Part shown: piece after piece, positions 36,110 through 44,460 of the stretch
How the letters are laid out: every line of letters starts with the position of its first letter
Numbering within the stretch: the first letter of the stretch is position 1
Assembly: GCA_946699565.1 (NCBI GenBank)
Contig: CAMPDW010000010.1
Location: 1-64,000, forward strand
From: an uncultured Commensalibacter sp.
GTDB lineage: Bacteria; Pseudomonadota; Alphaproteobacteria; Acetobacterales; Acetobacteraceae
Reading direction: 5' to 3'
DNA: 64,000 bases
Position numbers and translations under genes: made by a program
Notes under the pieces: model-generated
Databases searched by the model: none
Told to the model about the DNA's origin: nothing
What the model saw: the letters and a program-made list of their open reading frames with translations, nothing else

Positions 36110-36753
36110 CATCTCACTTTAATAATCCAAAGTCATCGTTAAATATAAAATTAAAAAATATTTTTAAGGGAATGATAACACTTGGCGGTGGTAAGGAGGA
36201 AGGTATTCAATTTTTTCCTTTTACATCGGAAGGCGTTTTGAATTCTTTAGCACCATGGATTGCAGTAGTCGTTGTTTGTGGTGGACTTAATATATTGAAT
36301 GGATATTTACATCATAAACCTTACCTAATTTCCTTTGGTATATCCTTTTTTTTATGTTTTTTATGTTATTATTTAGTTATTCCAATAATTATTCAATCTT
36401 TTGCGACTTATTTTAAAAAAGAAGAATTTTGGAAAAGAACAGTTTCTGCTTTTTGTTGGTGTCAATGGTTACCATTATTTGATCTGATATTTGGCGTAAT
36501 AGTTATTTCTTTACTCGGTTTCTCACCATCTGTTATTGTTAGTTTTTTATCTATCTTGTTTATTTTATACATAGCTTATATATTATGGATTGCTTGGTTT
36601 ACCGTAAAAATTGGTTTACAGGCGAGTAATAAGCAATCTATATTTGTAGTAGCTACTATAGTGCTTATACAGCATTTATTTACATTTTTGTTATTAATAT
36701 TAAATAATGAAACGATTATAAAATTATCTCAGGATTTGGCAGTTGCTCAGTAA
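36106..36753 (+). CDS. Yip1-like multi-pass membrane protein of unknown function
   Basis: 215 residues, five or so membrane helices after a short N-terminal amphipathic part. The layout (F-x-P-F-x-S...LAPWIAVVVV..., then a W-C-x-x-x-x-LP motif as SAFCWCQWLPLFDLIFG) resembles the Yip1/DUF1282 type, but I see no decisive motif. It is translationally coupled to dapE by ATGA, and its last 38 bases overlap the convergent truA gene. Confidence 0.5.
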   Translation: MTSHFNNPKSSLNIKLKNIFKGMITLGGGKEEGIQFFPFTSEGVLNSLAPWIAVVVVCGGLNILNGYLHHKPYLISFGISFFLCFLCYYLVIPIIIQSFATYFKKEEFWKRTVSAFCWCQWLPLFDLIFGVIVISLLGFSPSVIVSFLSILFILYIAYILWIAWFTVKIGLQASNKQSIFVVATIVLIQHLFTFLLLILNNETIIKLSQDLAVAQ

Positions 36754-37525
36754 AAGGATTATTAGGATAGATTATTTCTTTAAGGAATAATCCAGTTGCT
36801 GGTGCTTTAATACCGGCAAGTCTTCTGTTTTTACCTTCTAAAATTTTATAGGCCTGATTAACAGGCCAATATCCATCGCCAATCATCTTTAGGGTTCCAA
36901 CCATATTACGAACTTGGTGATGGAGAAAAGAACGGGCTTCTGCTTCAAAAAATATTTTATCTTCTATTTGATAGACTTCAAATCGATCTAAAATTCGAAT
37001 AGGTGATTTTGCTTGACATGCTGTTGCCCTAAAGGAAGTAAAATCATGATTCCCCAATAAAGTTTGTGCAGCTTTATGCATTGATTCAACATTTAATTTT
37101 TTTCTTACATGCCATACATGGTTAGTATTTAAAGTGGGTCGGCTGGGTCGATTTAAAATGATATAAAGATATTTACGTTTAGTTGCTGAAAAACGTGCGT
37201 TCCATTCTAAATTAACTTTACTGGCTTGCAAAATGGTTACCGCGTGAGGTTTCATATAATAATTCAAACCGTCACGAATTTTGTTAGCGGTTGATGGAAA
37301 ATATGCTGGGAAGTCAAGATGAGCAACTTGTCCTAATGCATGAACACCAGCATCGGTACGTCCAGCTGTAATACTGTTTATTGTAAAATGACTATTGCAG
37401 AGTTTGCAAGCAGCTTCCTCTAAAATTTGTTGAACAGAGAGTCCGTTATCTTGTCGTTGCCACCCGACAAGACCTGTTCCATCATATTCAATTTTAACGG
37501 CCCATCGTTGTATATCAAATGTCAT
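36716..37525 (-). CDS. truA: tRNA pseudouridine(38-40) synthase
   Basis: Modifies the anticodon stem-loop. Seen: VEYDGTGLVGWQRQ-type start (IEYDGTGLVGWQRQDNGLSVQ), AGRTDAGVHALGQVAHLDFP (catalytic Asp) and RSFLHHQVRNMVGTLKMIG. 269 residues. The start codon overlaps the fmt stop by one base; def-fmt-truA is a common order. Confidence 0.97.
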   Translation of the reverse strand: MTFDIQRWAVKIEYDGTGLVGWQRQDNGLSVQQILEEAACKLCNSHFTINSITAGRTDAGVHALGQVAHLDFPAYFPSTANKIRDGLNYYMKPHAVTILQASKVNLEWNARFSATKRKYLYIILNRPSRPTLNTNHVWHVRKKLNVESMHKAAQTLLGNHDFTSFRATACQAKSPIRILDRFEVYQIEDKIFFEAEARSFLHHQVRNMVGTLKMIGDGYWPVNQAYKILEGKNRRLAGIKAPATGLFLKEIIYPNNPFTEQLPNPEIIL

Positions 37526-38454
37526 TAATCTAATCGAGTATTTGGTTTAAGGAGGTAACCTTTTAAAAAATCTGAAATTGGCATCTTTTTCTTTCCTGCC
37601 AATTGCACTTCCAAAATTTTTAATATTTGATTTTGACCGCAAACAACCTGAAAATTAGGTGTAATGATTGTACCAGGTAATGCATTTGTGGTCTCTAAGC
37701 TGATTTCAGTTTGGAATATTTTTAATAATTGTCCATCTATATAACAATAAGCTCCAGGCCACGGTGTAAATGCCCGTATTTGTCGATTAATTTCTTTGGC
37801 AGAATGGCGCCAATTTATTTTTCCGTCCTCTTTTCTAAGTTGGCGGGCATAAGTGGTATTTTTAGAATTTTGAGGTTTGGGAACAAGGTGAGGATTATAG
37901 GTTAATTCTGTTATAGTTTTAACAATTAACTCACTTCCAAGTATGGAAAGTTGATCATGTAATGTTTGTGCTGTTGTTTTGGAAGTAATATCGATAGATT
38001 TTACTTTATAAATAGCCCCTGTATCAAGGCCTTTATCCATTTTCATTATGCTTATGCCAGTCTTATTATCCCCTTGCCAAATAGCTGTTTGAATAGGTGA
38101 TGCTCCACGCCATCGTGGTAATAAACTTGCATGAATATTTATACATCCAAGTTTAGGTGTATTTAATATCTCTATTGGCAAAATAAGACCATAGGCAGCG
38201 ACAACGGCAAGGTCAAGATTAAAGGAGCGAAAAAGTTCAAGTTCTTTCGGTTGGTTTTTTAATTGAATAGGTGAATAAACAGGAATATTAAGTTGTTCTG
38301 CGGTATATTGAACGGCACAAGGTGTTGTTTTCCTGCCTCTTCCAGCAGGACGGGGGGGCTGGCAATAGACAGCAACAATTTTATGCCCAGATCGATAAAG
38401 AGCTTGTAAAGCTGGAACCGCAAAATCTGGCGTTCCCATAAAGGCAATACGCAA
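37525..38454 (-). CDS. fmt: Methionyl-tRNA formyltransferase
   Basis: Formylates initiator Met-tRNA. Seen: RIAFMGTPDFAVPAL at the start, INIHASLLPRWRGASPIQTAIW (catalytic Asn-His and SLLP loop), GISIMKMDKGLDTGAIY, and a C-terminal OB-like domain from about residue 205. 309 residues. Works with Def, encoded next upstream. Confidence 0.97.
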   Translation of the reverse strand: MRIAFMGTPDFAVPALQALYRSGHKIVAVYCQPPRPAGRGRKTTPCAVQYTAEQLNIPVYSPIQLKNQPKELELFRSFNLDLAVVAAYGLILPIEILNTPKLGCINIHASLLPRWRGASPIQTAIWQGDNKTGISIMKMDKGLDTGAIYKVKSIDITSKTTAQTLHDQLSILGSELIVKTITELTYNPHLVPKPQNSKNTTYARQLRKEDGKINWRHSAKEINRQIRAFTPWPGAYCYIDGQLLKIFQTEISLETTNALPGTIITPNFQVVCGQNQILKILEVQLAGKKKMPISDFLKGYLLKPNTRLD

Positions 38455-38489
38455 TTTTAATATCCTATATTTTTAATTTGAAAATTAAT

Positions 38490-39014
38490 TTAGTGATGTC
38501 TTTTTTGTTCTTTAATAATTTTACGCATAATGATATTACGTTTTAAACTTGAAATATGATCAACGAATAATATTCCATCTAAATGATCCGTTTCATGTTG
38601 AATGCATCGTGCAAGCAACCCATCGGTTTGCATTTCTTGTTCTTGTCCTTCAAGATTAATATATTTTATTTTTACTTTTTCAGGACGAACAATTTCTGAA
38701 TATTGATTAGGGAAGGAAAGACAACCCTCTTTATAGCTTTTAAGCTCTTCTGATTTTTCGATGATTTCAGGATTAATAATGGTGATTTTTTCGGATTGGT
38801 TGTCTTTCATCAAGTCAATGATAAAAAATCTTAATCCTATGCCTACCTGTGGAGCGGCTAAACCAATACCTCCCGCTTTATACATTATTTCAAACATAAC
38901 GGGTAGTAATTTTTTCACTTTTTCTAAATCTACCTTTTCGACGATTTTGGTTTTTTTTCGCAAAAAAGGATTATTTGCAATTAAGACAGAAAGGGTTCCA
39001 GTATCATTATTCAT
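38490..39014 (-). CDS. def: Peptide deformylase
   Basis: Removes the formyl group from new proteins. All three motifs are present: GIGLAAPQVG, EGCLSFP (metal Cys) and CIQHETDHLDGILF (HExxH-like HETDH). 174 residues. First gene of def-fmt-truA on the minus strand, 209 bases away from the divergent hsp20. Confidence 0.97.
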   Translation of the reverse strand: MNNDTGTLSVLIANNPFLRKKTKIVEKVDLEKVKKLLPVMFEIMYKAGGIGLAAPQVGIGLRFFIIDLMKDNQSEKITIINPEIIEKSEELKSYKEGCLSFPNQYSEIVRPEKVKIKYINLEGQEQEMQTDGLLARCIQHETDHLDGILFVDHISSLKRNIIMRKIIKEQKRHH

Positions 39015-39120
39015 TTTAAAATTTGTGCCATTATTTAATATATTTTATAATGTTATATAAAAGTTAAATATATTAATACAATATTTTATTATATTAAGAA
39101 ATCTAATTTTAAAAGATAAA

Positions 39121-39151
39121 CTTGCAGTCTTTTATATTTATTCCATATAAT
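39121..39151 (+). promoter_or_regulatory. Putative heat-shock (sigma-32/RpoH) promoter of hsp20
   Basis: CTTGCA at 39121-39126, a 16-base spacer, then CCATATAAT at 39143-39151. This fits the alphaproteobacterial RpoH pattern (CTTG, 16-18 bases, CCnTAT) better than sigma-70. Predicted transcription start is near 39157, giving a leader of about 65 bases. Confidence 0.5.
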
Positions 39152-39156
39152 AAAAT

Positions 39157-39223
39157 AAATAGGTGCCTATTTGGGTCTATTGATAGATGTCTCGCTTCAA
39201 TTATGTAAAAGGAGGAGGCTTTC
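39157..39223 (+). promoter_or_regulatory. ROSE-like RNA thermometer in the hsp20 leader
   Basis: Two helices fill the predicted leader. Hairpin 1: 39157-39163 with 39166-39172 (7 pairs, A/T-rich ends). Hairpin 2: GTCTC at 39189-39193 can pair with GGAGGC-type bases at 39215-39219, continuing as U(C)GCU (39192-39196) opposite the Shine-Dalgarno GGAGGAGG (39211-39218), including a G-G mismatch. U(U/C)GCU facing the ribosome-binding site is the conserved core of ROSE elements, which control hsp20 genes in alphaproteobacteria. No folding was computed. Confidence 0.45.
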
Positions 39224-39748
39224 ATGTCAGGAAGGCTTTTTACATCGCCTATGTTCCTGGGCTTTGATCATTTGGAACAAATATTAGAGCGTGCGGCAAA
39301 ATCAACTTCTGATGGTTACCCACCCTATAATATTGAACAGATTGGATCTTCCAGTTTGCGTATTACTTTAGCTGTTGCTGGTTTTATGATGGAAGATCTT
39401 CAAATAACGCAAGAAGATAACCAACTGGTCATTCGGGGAAGACAATCCGAAGATACGGAAGAACGTGTTTTTCTTTATCGGGGAATTGCTGCCCGACAAT
39501 TTCAACGTGCTTTTATTCTTGCAGAAGGGATTACGGTGGAAAGAGCATGGTTGGATAATGGTTTATTACATATAGATATAATTCGTCCCAAACCTGAAAC
39601 GCGTATTCGTCATATTGAAATAATTCAGAATACAGGATCAAGACGTAAACCATATAATAATAAAGTCACCTCTACTACTAAAGTTGGTATACCAGATTCT
39701 TATCGTGCTGGAGCAATACGAAGTTTACAACTTTCTGAAAAAAAGTAA
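39224..39748 (+). CDS. Small heat-shock protein, Hsp20/alpha-crystallin family
   Basis: 174 residues. The alpha-crystallin domain runs from about residue 35 (YNIEQIGSSSLRITLAVAGFMMEDLQIT) to 132 (GLLHIDIIRP), with the usual A-G-F and L-x-I-D-I signatures. The C-terminal tail is polar and lacks an obvious I-x-I. Such proteins hold unfolded proteins in the cytoplasm during heat stress. A very strong ribosome-binding site (AAGGAGGAGG) precedes the ATG but is probably masked (see leader). DUF1150 gene follows as the usual partner. Confidence 0.95.
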   Translation: MSGRLFTSPMFLGFDHLEQILERAAKSTSDGYPPYNIEQIGSSSLRITLAVAGFMMEDLQITQEDNQLVIRGRQSEDTEERVFLYRGIAARQFQRAFILAEGITVERAWLDNGLLHIDIIRPKPETRIRHIEIIQNTGSRRKPYNNKVTSTTKVGIPDSYRAGAIRSLQLSEKK

Positions 39749-39764
39749 TATAATAATAACTAAA

Positions 39765-39808
39765 GGTGCAAAATGAATTTGCACCCTGATTTTAGGAGGA
39801 GGTCCTAA
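39765..39808 (+). other. Two stem-loops between hsp20 and the DUF1150 gene
   Basis: Hairpin A: GGTGCAAA at 39765-39772 pairs with TTTGCACC at 39778-39785 (5-base loop), with no T-run after it. Hairpin B: TTAGGA at 39792-39797 pairs with TCCTAA at 39803-39808, holding GGAGG of the DUF1150 ribosome-binding site in its loop. They could protect the hsp20 mRNA end and tune translation of the second gene. Confidence 0.5.
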
Positions 39809-39813
39809 TAAAG

Positions 39814-40080
39814 ATGGAAGATTCTGATAAAAAAGAACAAACAAAATTAATAGCAACGAAACATGGAACTGAAGTTGCAGATGTTCGTCATTTAACCGAA
39901 AGTCAATTAAAGGCTTTGGGAGTGTCTCAACTTGCTTATGTCAAAGAAGTTGTTATTAATGGCGAACAAGCTTTTGCAATTCATGCTGCAGATGGAACGC
40001 CAATGGCAATAACAGATAATGCTAAAACAGCATATGCTGCTATTTTACAACAAGAAATGATGCCTATTATGGTTCATTAA
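39814..40080 (+). CDS. DUF1150 family protein (Hsp20 partner)
   Basis: 88 residues: LTESQLKALGVSQLAYVKEVVINGEQAFAIHAADGTPMAITDNAKTA, a good match to the alphaproteobacterial DUF1150 pattern (L-x-x-LG-x-x-x-x-AY-x-(K/R)...AIHAADGTPM). Its function is unknown; the gene almost always sits just after hsp20. Here it is co-transcribed behind the heat-shock-type promoter and ends at a 34-base palindromic terminator. Confidence 0.9.
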   Translation: MEDSDKKEQTKLIATKHGTEVADVRHLTESQLKALGVSQLAYVKEVVINGEQAFAIHAADGTPMAITDNAKTAYAAILQQEMMPIMVH

Positions 40081-40098
40081 TTCGAATAATATTTATCA

Positions 40099-40132
40099 AA
40101 TAATAAACAGGAATTAATTCCTGTTTATTATT
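40099..40132. terminator. Bidirectional terminator between DUF1150 gene and hpf
   Basis: A perfect 34-base palindrome centred between 40115 and 40116 (core CAGGAATTAATTCCTG with TAATAAA/TTTATTA flanks). It lies between convergent genes, 18 bases after one stop and 9 before the other, and can serve both strands. Confidence 0.75.
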
Positions 40133-40141
40133 GCTTATAAT

Positions 40142-40705
40142 TTAGGGTGTGATCTCTGAATCAAGTAAAACGACGGTGTCACCATTTTGTTTGTATATAA
40201 CATTGATACGATTATTTTCAAGATTTTTAAACATTAAAACAGGTCTTTCTGATAAGTCTAAAACCATGATTGCATCTTCAATATTAAGTGTATCAATATG
40301 AGTTGTTTTTTTATCAATAATTTTTTCGCTTTTTTGTGGAGTTTCAGAGAGTTTATTATCAATAATATATTGACTACCTTCAAATATTTTATGAGTTGAT
40401 GGTGTATGATCCCGCCTTGTCAATAGACGGCTTTTATATTTTTTAAGTCTATTTTGAATGCGTTCAAGTGCAATATTGAAAGCATCTTGTACTGTGTCAG
40501 AATCAGCTTCTCCACGCAAAGATAAAGAGCGGGAAGCATGAATATGAATTTGGCAACGATAATTAGAAGGGGATTTGTTAAAGGTCACTGAACTATCAAC
40601 AATATGATTGAAATATTTTTGCGTCATATCCTCAAGATTTTGCGTAATTTTATTTTTAAACCAATCTGGAATATCAATTTTTTTACCAAATATGGAAATT
40701 TCCAT
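40142..40705 (-). CDS. hpf: Ribosome hibernation promoting factor, long form
   Basis: 187 residues. The N-terminal domain (MEISIFGKKIDIPDWFKNKI... to about residue 105) is the S30AE fold that binds the ribosomal decoding site; the C-terminal part (from about residue 135, HIDTLNIEDAIMVLDLSERPVLMFKNLENN) is the short domain that dimerises ribosomes to 100S in long HPF proteins. It lies downstream of lptB on the same strand, but without the rpoN gene that often separates the two. Confidence 0.93.
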   Translation of the reverse strand: MEISIFGKKIDIPDWFKNKITQNLEDMTQKYFNHIVDSSVTFNKSPSNYRCQIHIHASRSLSLRGEADSDTVQDAFNIALERIQNRLKKYKSRLLTRRDHTPSTHKIFEGSQYIIDNKLSETPQKSEKIIDKKTTHIDTLNIEDAIMVLDLSERPVLMFKNLENNRINVIYKQNGDTVVLLDSEITP

Positions 40706-40836
40706 AATATATTCTCCCTTATTTAAATTCCCTTTTAGTTTAATATGATTCAGACTTAAGTGAAAGCTTTATGATGTTTTATAACTAAACAATACTCACA
40801 TAAATTGTATAAAACAGAATAATTATATTATATGAT

Positions 40837-41616
40837 CTATAAGGTAAATTTTTCTCCAAGATAAACTCTTCTTACGTCTTCATGGGCAACAACTTCTTCT
40901 GGACGTCCTTCCATAAGCAATTGTCCACTATTCATAATATAAGCTCTATCAATAATCTCTAAAGTTTCCCTTACGTTATGGTCTGTAATTAAAACCCCAA
41001 TTTCACGATCTTTAAGGTGGGAAACCAGATCACGAATTTCACCAACTGCAATTGGGTCAATACCAGCCAAAGGTTCATCCAATAGAATATAATTTGGATC
41101 ACTTGCTAAGGCACGGGCAATTTCTAATCGTCTTCTTTCACCTCCTGACAAAGATAATGAAGGGGAACGGCGTAAATGAGAAATACCAAACTCTGCTAAT
41201 AACCCATCAAGAATTTCATGTCTCTTATCGGGATTGGCTTCTACAACTTCAAGAACCGCCATAATATTCTGTTCAACATTAAGTCCTCGAAAAATACTTG
41301 CTTCTTGGGGAAGATAACCAATACCCAACCTTGCTCGTCTATACATAGGTAGTTTAGTAATATCAGTATTGTCAAGTCGAATTGACCCCGTATCAGGTTG
41401 AACCAACCCTACAATCATATAAAAGCTTGTTGTTTTACCGGCGCCGTTTGGGCCTAATAATCCTACGGCCTCTCCACGGTGAACGCGTAATGATACGTTT
41501 TTGACAACTTGACGTTTTTTATAGGTTTTCTCAATATTATCTGCAAACAACCCTTCATTATCAGGTAAATTTTTGGTTGTTGATGTATTATTTGAAGAGG
41601 GTTTTATCTCAGGCAT
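40837..41616 (-). CDS. lptB: LPS export ABC transporter ATP-binding protein
   Basis: ATPase of the LptB2FGC complex that extracts LPS from the inner membrane. Seen: [19 protein letters not shown] (Walker A), Q-loop [17 protein letters not shown], signature [18 protein letters not shown], Walker [14 protein letters not shown] and the switch His in [14 protein letters not shown]. 259 residues with a polar N-terminal extension of about 22. Co-directional with lptA and lptC. Confidence 0.97.
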   Translation of the reverse strand: MPEIKPSSNNTSTTKNLPDNEGLFADNIEKTYKKRQVVKNVSLRVHRGEAVGLLGPNGAGKTTSFYMIVGLVQPDTGSIRLDNTDITKLPMYRRARLGIGYLPQEASIFRGLNVEQNIMAVLEVVEANPDKRHEILDGLLAEFGISHLRRSPSLSLSGGERRRLEIARALASDPNYILLDEPLAGIDPIAVGEIRDLVSHLKDREIGVLITDHNVRETLEIIDRAYIMNSGQLLMEGRPEEVVAHEDVRRVYLGEKFTL

Positions 41617-41640
41617 GGAAATTAAAGCTCACTTTTAAAA

Positions 41641-42612
41641 TTATTTTTTATTCTCAGGCCGTTCATTTTGATTAGTCTGATTAGGAACAATTAATCCTTT
41701 AACGCGCTGACCTGGCATTTCTGTCATATGGGCAATTCCTGTGTGCATATTGATAATGGCGGAATGACCATTTAACTGGTTTTGACCGCGTGTAATATGA
41801 ACATTACCAACAACTCGGGCTATGCCAGTATTAGGAACATAAACACCACGATCCCCACGCACTGTTTCAGTTTGTGTACGGACAACAACATTGCCAAACG
41901 CATTTACTTTTTCAAGTTTGCCAGATTTGGTTAAATCATCCGATTTTTGGTCATTTGTCTTTAGATCATTGGATTGATGAAGTTTTTTTTGTTCATCTGG
42001 ACTAGTATATCCAACCAATACATCAGCATAGATACGTCGACCATCTTTAATATTGATAACCGTTGCGTCACCACGTCCAACGGATATTCTTGTCTGAGAA
42101 TGATATTCCATAGCATCCCGAGCAGTCATAATATTTTGAGGAGTTATCAATTTCATATGCTGACCGGTTAAAACCAATGTTGCTTGATCAATGTCATAAA
42201 CAGCTTTATCACCCCAAGCTTGATCTGTATTTGTATAAATATGAACATGACCATAAGCATAAAGGCGATAAATTTCATTAGATCCAGAATCGTTTTGTCC
42301 CATATTATCATTTTTGGGCTGTGAATTTGCATTTGCTTCTGGTGGTTTATCGGGTGAACCAGCCTTTTTTCTGTAATATGCAATTAATTTATCAGCTGTA
42401 ACGGTTACATTATCGCGTATAGCTTTTGCTTGAATATAAGCTGTAACTTTCTTAGCATTTTGATCCCAATCAAATCCTCCAAGCGCTGTTACAGTGATCT
42501 GACCACCATGGGAAAGATCAATGCTTTGGGCAGATGAATTATGATTATAGAAAAAACCACAAAGAAAAAAAGAAATAATAAAAGGTAATAAAATGTGTTT
42601 TGAATTCATCAA
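41641..42612 (-). CDS. lptA: LPS transport periplasmic protein LptA
   Basis: 323 residues. An N-terminal signal peptide (ILLPFIISFFLCGFFYNHNSSAQ) is followed by OstA-type beta-jellyroll units (ITVTALGGFDWDQNAKKVTAYIQAKA, VTADKLIAYYR, AYGHVHIYT, GDKAVYDID, GDRGVYVPNTGIARVVGNVHIT). It is longer than E. coli LptA (~185) because of low-complexity inserts rich in Lys, Asp and Asn (near residues 90-115 and 205-220). It bridges inner and outer membrane for LPS. Two bases separate it from lptC. Confidence 0.92.
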   Translation of the reverse strand: MMNSKHILLPFIISFFLCGFFYNHNSSAQSIDLSHGGQITVTALGGFDWDQNAKKVTAYIQAKAIRDNVTVTADKLIAYYRKKAGSPDKPPEANANSQPKNDNMGQNDSGSNEIYRLYAYGHVHIYTNTDQAWGDKAVYDIDQATLVLTGQHMKLITPQNIMTARDAMEYHSQTRISVGRGDATVINIKDGRRIYADVLVGYTSPDEQKKLHQSNDLKTNDQKSDDLTKSGKLEKVNAFGNVVVRTQTETVRGDRGVYVPNTGIARVVGNVHITRGQNQLNGHSAIINMHTGIAHMTEMPGQRVKGLIVPNQTNQNERPENKK

Positions 42613-42614
42613 TT

Positions 42615-43388
42615 TTATTCCGATGATTTGGCTGGGGTTAGAGTAGAAGAGTTAGTTTTCTTATCATCATTTAAAACTAATCGACCAGGTCCTTTAAATT
42701 GAGCAATTCCAGCATGTAAGTCTAGGAAATAGGTTTGGGCATCTAAAATACCAAAAGGACCTTCAGCATGAACCCAATTATTTCCAGTAATAATTGAGGA
42801 TTTTATTGCAACATCCGCAAGATTACTATACATGAAAATACCATCATTACGATATACAACAACGTTATGGATAAGGTTTAAATCTTGTTCATGCTGTGTA
42901 TATATACCATTATTAGCGGTAACTATCATCCAAACATTATCTTGTAATAAAATATCGGCTTTAGGTTTGCCAAGATTAACAAGGTTATTATTATCCGATT
43001 TTTGTACTACTTTTTCAGATGTAATTGTATAGGGTCTGTCGTGGGAATCAAGTCCATGAAAGGTAGCTCCAACCATAGTTCCGCTTTCTATTTTAATGCG
43101 AGAAAGCTGTTTTATTATATCCTTATTTGTATGTAAAGCCCGATTAATTTCAGGCCAAACCGCAATTGAGCTTAATAAAACCAAGGCAGTTATAGGTAAA
43201 CCCCATTTTACCCATTTCATAATATGATTACGACGTTCAATTTCCTCAGGTTTAGGGACATGACGTCGTTCAATTACCATTTTTAAACGTTGATTAAAAA
43301 ATTTCTCTTTATCTTGGAAATCCGTTCTTTCCACTTTTGCTTTTGATGAAGATTGTTGAGCAGTTTTATTATCTTGATCTGTGTTCAT
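42615..43388 (-). CDS. lptC: LPS export protein LptC
   Basis: 257 residues. A polar cytoplasmic N terminus of about 50, one membrane helix (WGLPITALVLLSSIAVWP), then a periplasmic LptC domain (ESGTMVGATFHGLDSHDRPYTITSEKVVQKSDNNNLVNLGKPKADI). It receives LPS from LptFG and hands it to LptA. It overlaps the stop of kdsD by four bases (ATGA), so kdsD-lptC-lptA-lptB read as one operon. Confidence 0.92.
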   Translation of the reverse strand: MNTDQDNKTAQQSSSKAKVERTDFQDKEKFFNQRLKMVIERRHVPKPEEIERRNHIMKWVKWGLPITALVLLSSIAVWPEINRALHTNKDIIKQLSRIKIESGTMVGATFHGLDSHDRPYTITSEKVVQKSDNNNLVNLGKPKADILLQDNVWMIVTANNGIYTQHEQDLNLIHNVVVYRNDGIFMYSNLADVAIKSSIITGNNWVHAEGPFGILDAQTYFLDLHAGIAQFKGPGRLVLNDDKKTNSSTLTPAKSSE

Positions 43389-44377
43389 GCTATTCCTGCT
43401 CGTAAAAGATCATGGATATGCAAAACTCCAATGGGATAATTATTTTCATCAACAACAAAAAGACAAGTTATTGGATGGTTTTTATTATTCATTATTTTTA
43501 GTGCTTCGGCTGCAAGCATATCTGCACGAATAGTTAATGGGATCGGGTTCATGATATCGTAAGTTGTTAATTTTCGTATGTCTTTATTAAAAGCACGTCT
43601 TAAATCACCATCTGTAATTAATCCAATTAATTGGTTTTTTTCCGAAATAATACCAATGCATCCTAATGCTTTTTTAGTCATTTCCATTATAGCTTCTGTA
43701 ATTGGCATTTGTGGTTTTCCCAAAGGTATATCATGTTTAGTATGCATTAAATCTTTTACGATTTTAAGCTTGCTTCCTAATCTTCCCCCTGGATGGTATA
43801 TACCAAAATCTGATGCTGTAAAATGTTTCTTTTTCAATAATGTAATAGCAAGCACATCGCCAAGGGCCAATTGCATTAGAGTACTTGTTGTTGGGGCTAA
43901 ACCTAAGGGACACGCTTCTTTAGATTGTGGGAGTGCAAGAATAATATTGGAATTTTTTGCTAATGTTGAAAAAGTATTGATAGTAATTGAAATTAATGGT
44001 ATATTAAAACGTTTAGCATGTACAATAATATTGAATAATTCCTGTGTTTCACCTGATGCTGAAATGGCTAGGATAAGATCATCATTTTGTATCATTCCAA
44101 GGTCACCATGGGAGGCTTCTGCTGGATGAACAAAAAGGGAAGGAGTTCCGGTTGAAGCTAAAGTAGATTGAATTTTTTTTGCTATATGACCAGATTTTCC
44201 AATTCCTGTTAAAACAACCCGACCTTTAAGTGTAGAAATTTTTTGAACAGTTTGTAAAAAGGATTTGGCTAATTTAGTTTTATTTTGAAGTGCATTGATA
44301 AGGTCTTGTATTCCTTTAGATTCTAAAGATAAAGCATTAAGGGCGATATCAATATCTGATACGTTTATTGGATTCAT
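43385..44377 (-). CDS. kdsD: D-arabinose 5-phosphate isomerase (KpsF/GutQ family)
   Basis: 330 residues: SIS domain (residues ~40-190; VVLTGIGKSGHIAKKIQSTLASTGTPSLFVHPAEASHGDLGMI) and two CBS domains (from about 205, DLMHTKHDIPLGKPQMPITEAIMEMTKKALGCIGII and on to IGVLHIHDLLRAG). It makes arabinose 5-phosphate for Kdo of LPS, fitting its place ahead of lptC. Confidence 0.95.
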   Translation of the reverse strand: MNPINVSDIDIALNALSLESKGIQDLINALQNKTKLAKSFLQTVQKISTLKGRVVLTGIGKSGHIAKKIQSTLASTGTPSLFVHPAEASHGDLGMIQNDDLILAISASGETQELFNIIVHAKRFNIPLISITINTFSTLAKNSNIILALPQSKEACPLGLAPTTSTLMQLALGDVLAITLLKKKHFTASDFGIYHPGGRLGSKLKIVKDLMHTKHDIPLGKPQMPITEAIMEMTKKALGCIGIISEKNQLIGLITDGDLRRAFNKDIRKLTTYDIMNPIPLTIRADMLAAEALKIMNNKNHPITCLFVVDENNYPIGVLHIHDLLRAGIA

Positions 44378-44460
44378 TTTAATGCACTTGATTAAATAAA
44401 TTAAATTTTAAATCGAATCTTATAATATATATATTTATTGTGAAATGAAACTTTTTAATT

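Noticed and set aside
43578-44129. 183-codon plus-strand ORF opposite kdsD
   Set aside because: Lies wholly inside a well-supported SIS/CBS gene on the other strand and its translation has no domain or signal; it is a frame shadow.
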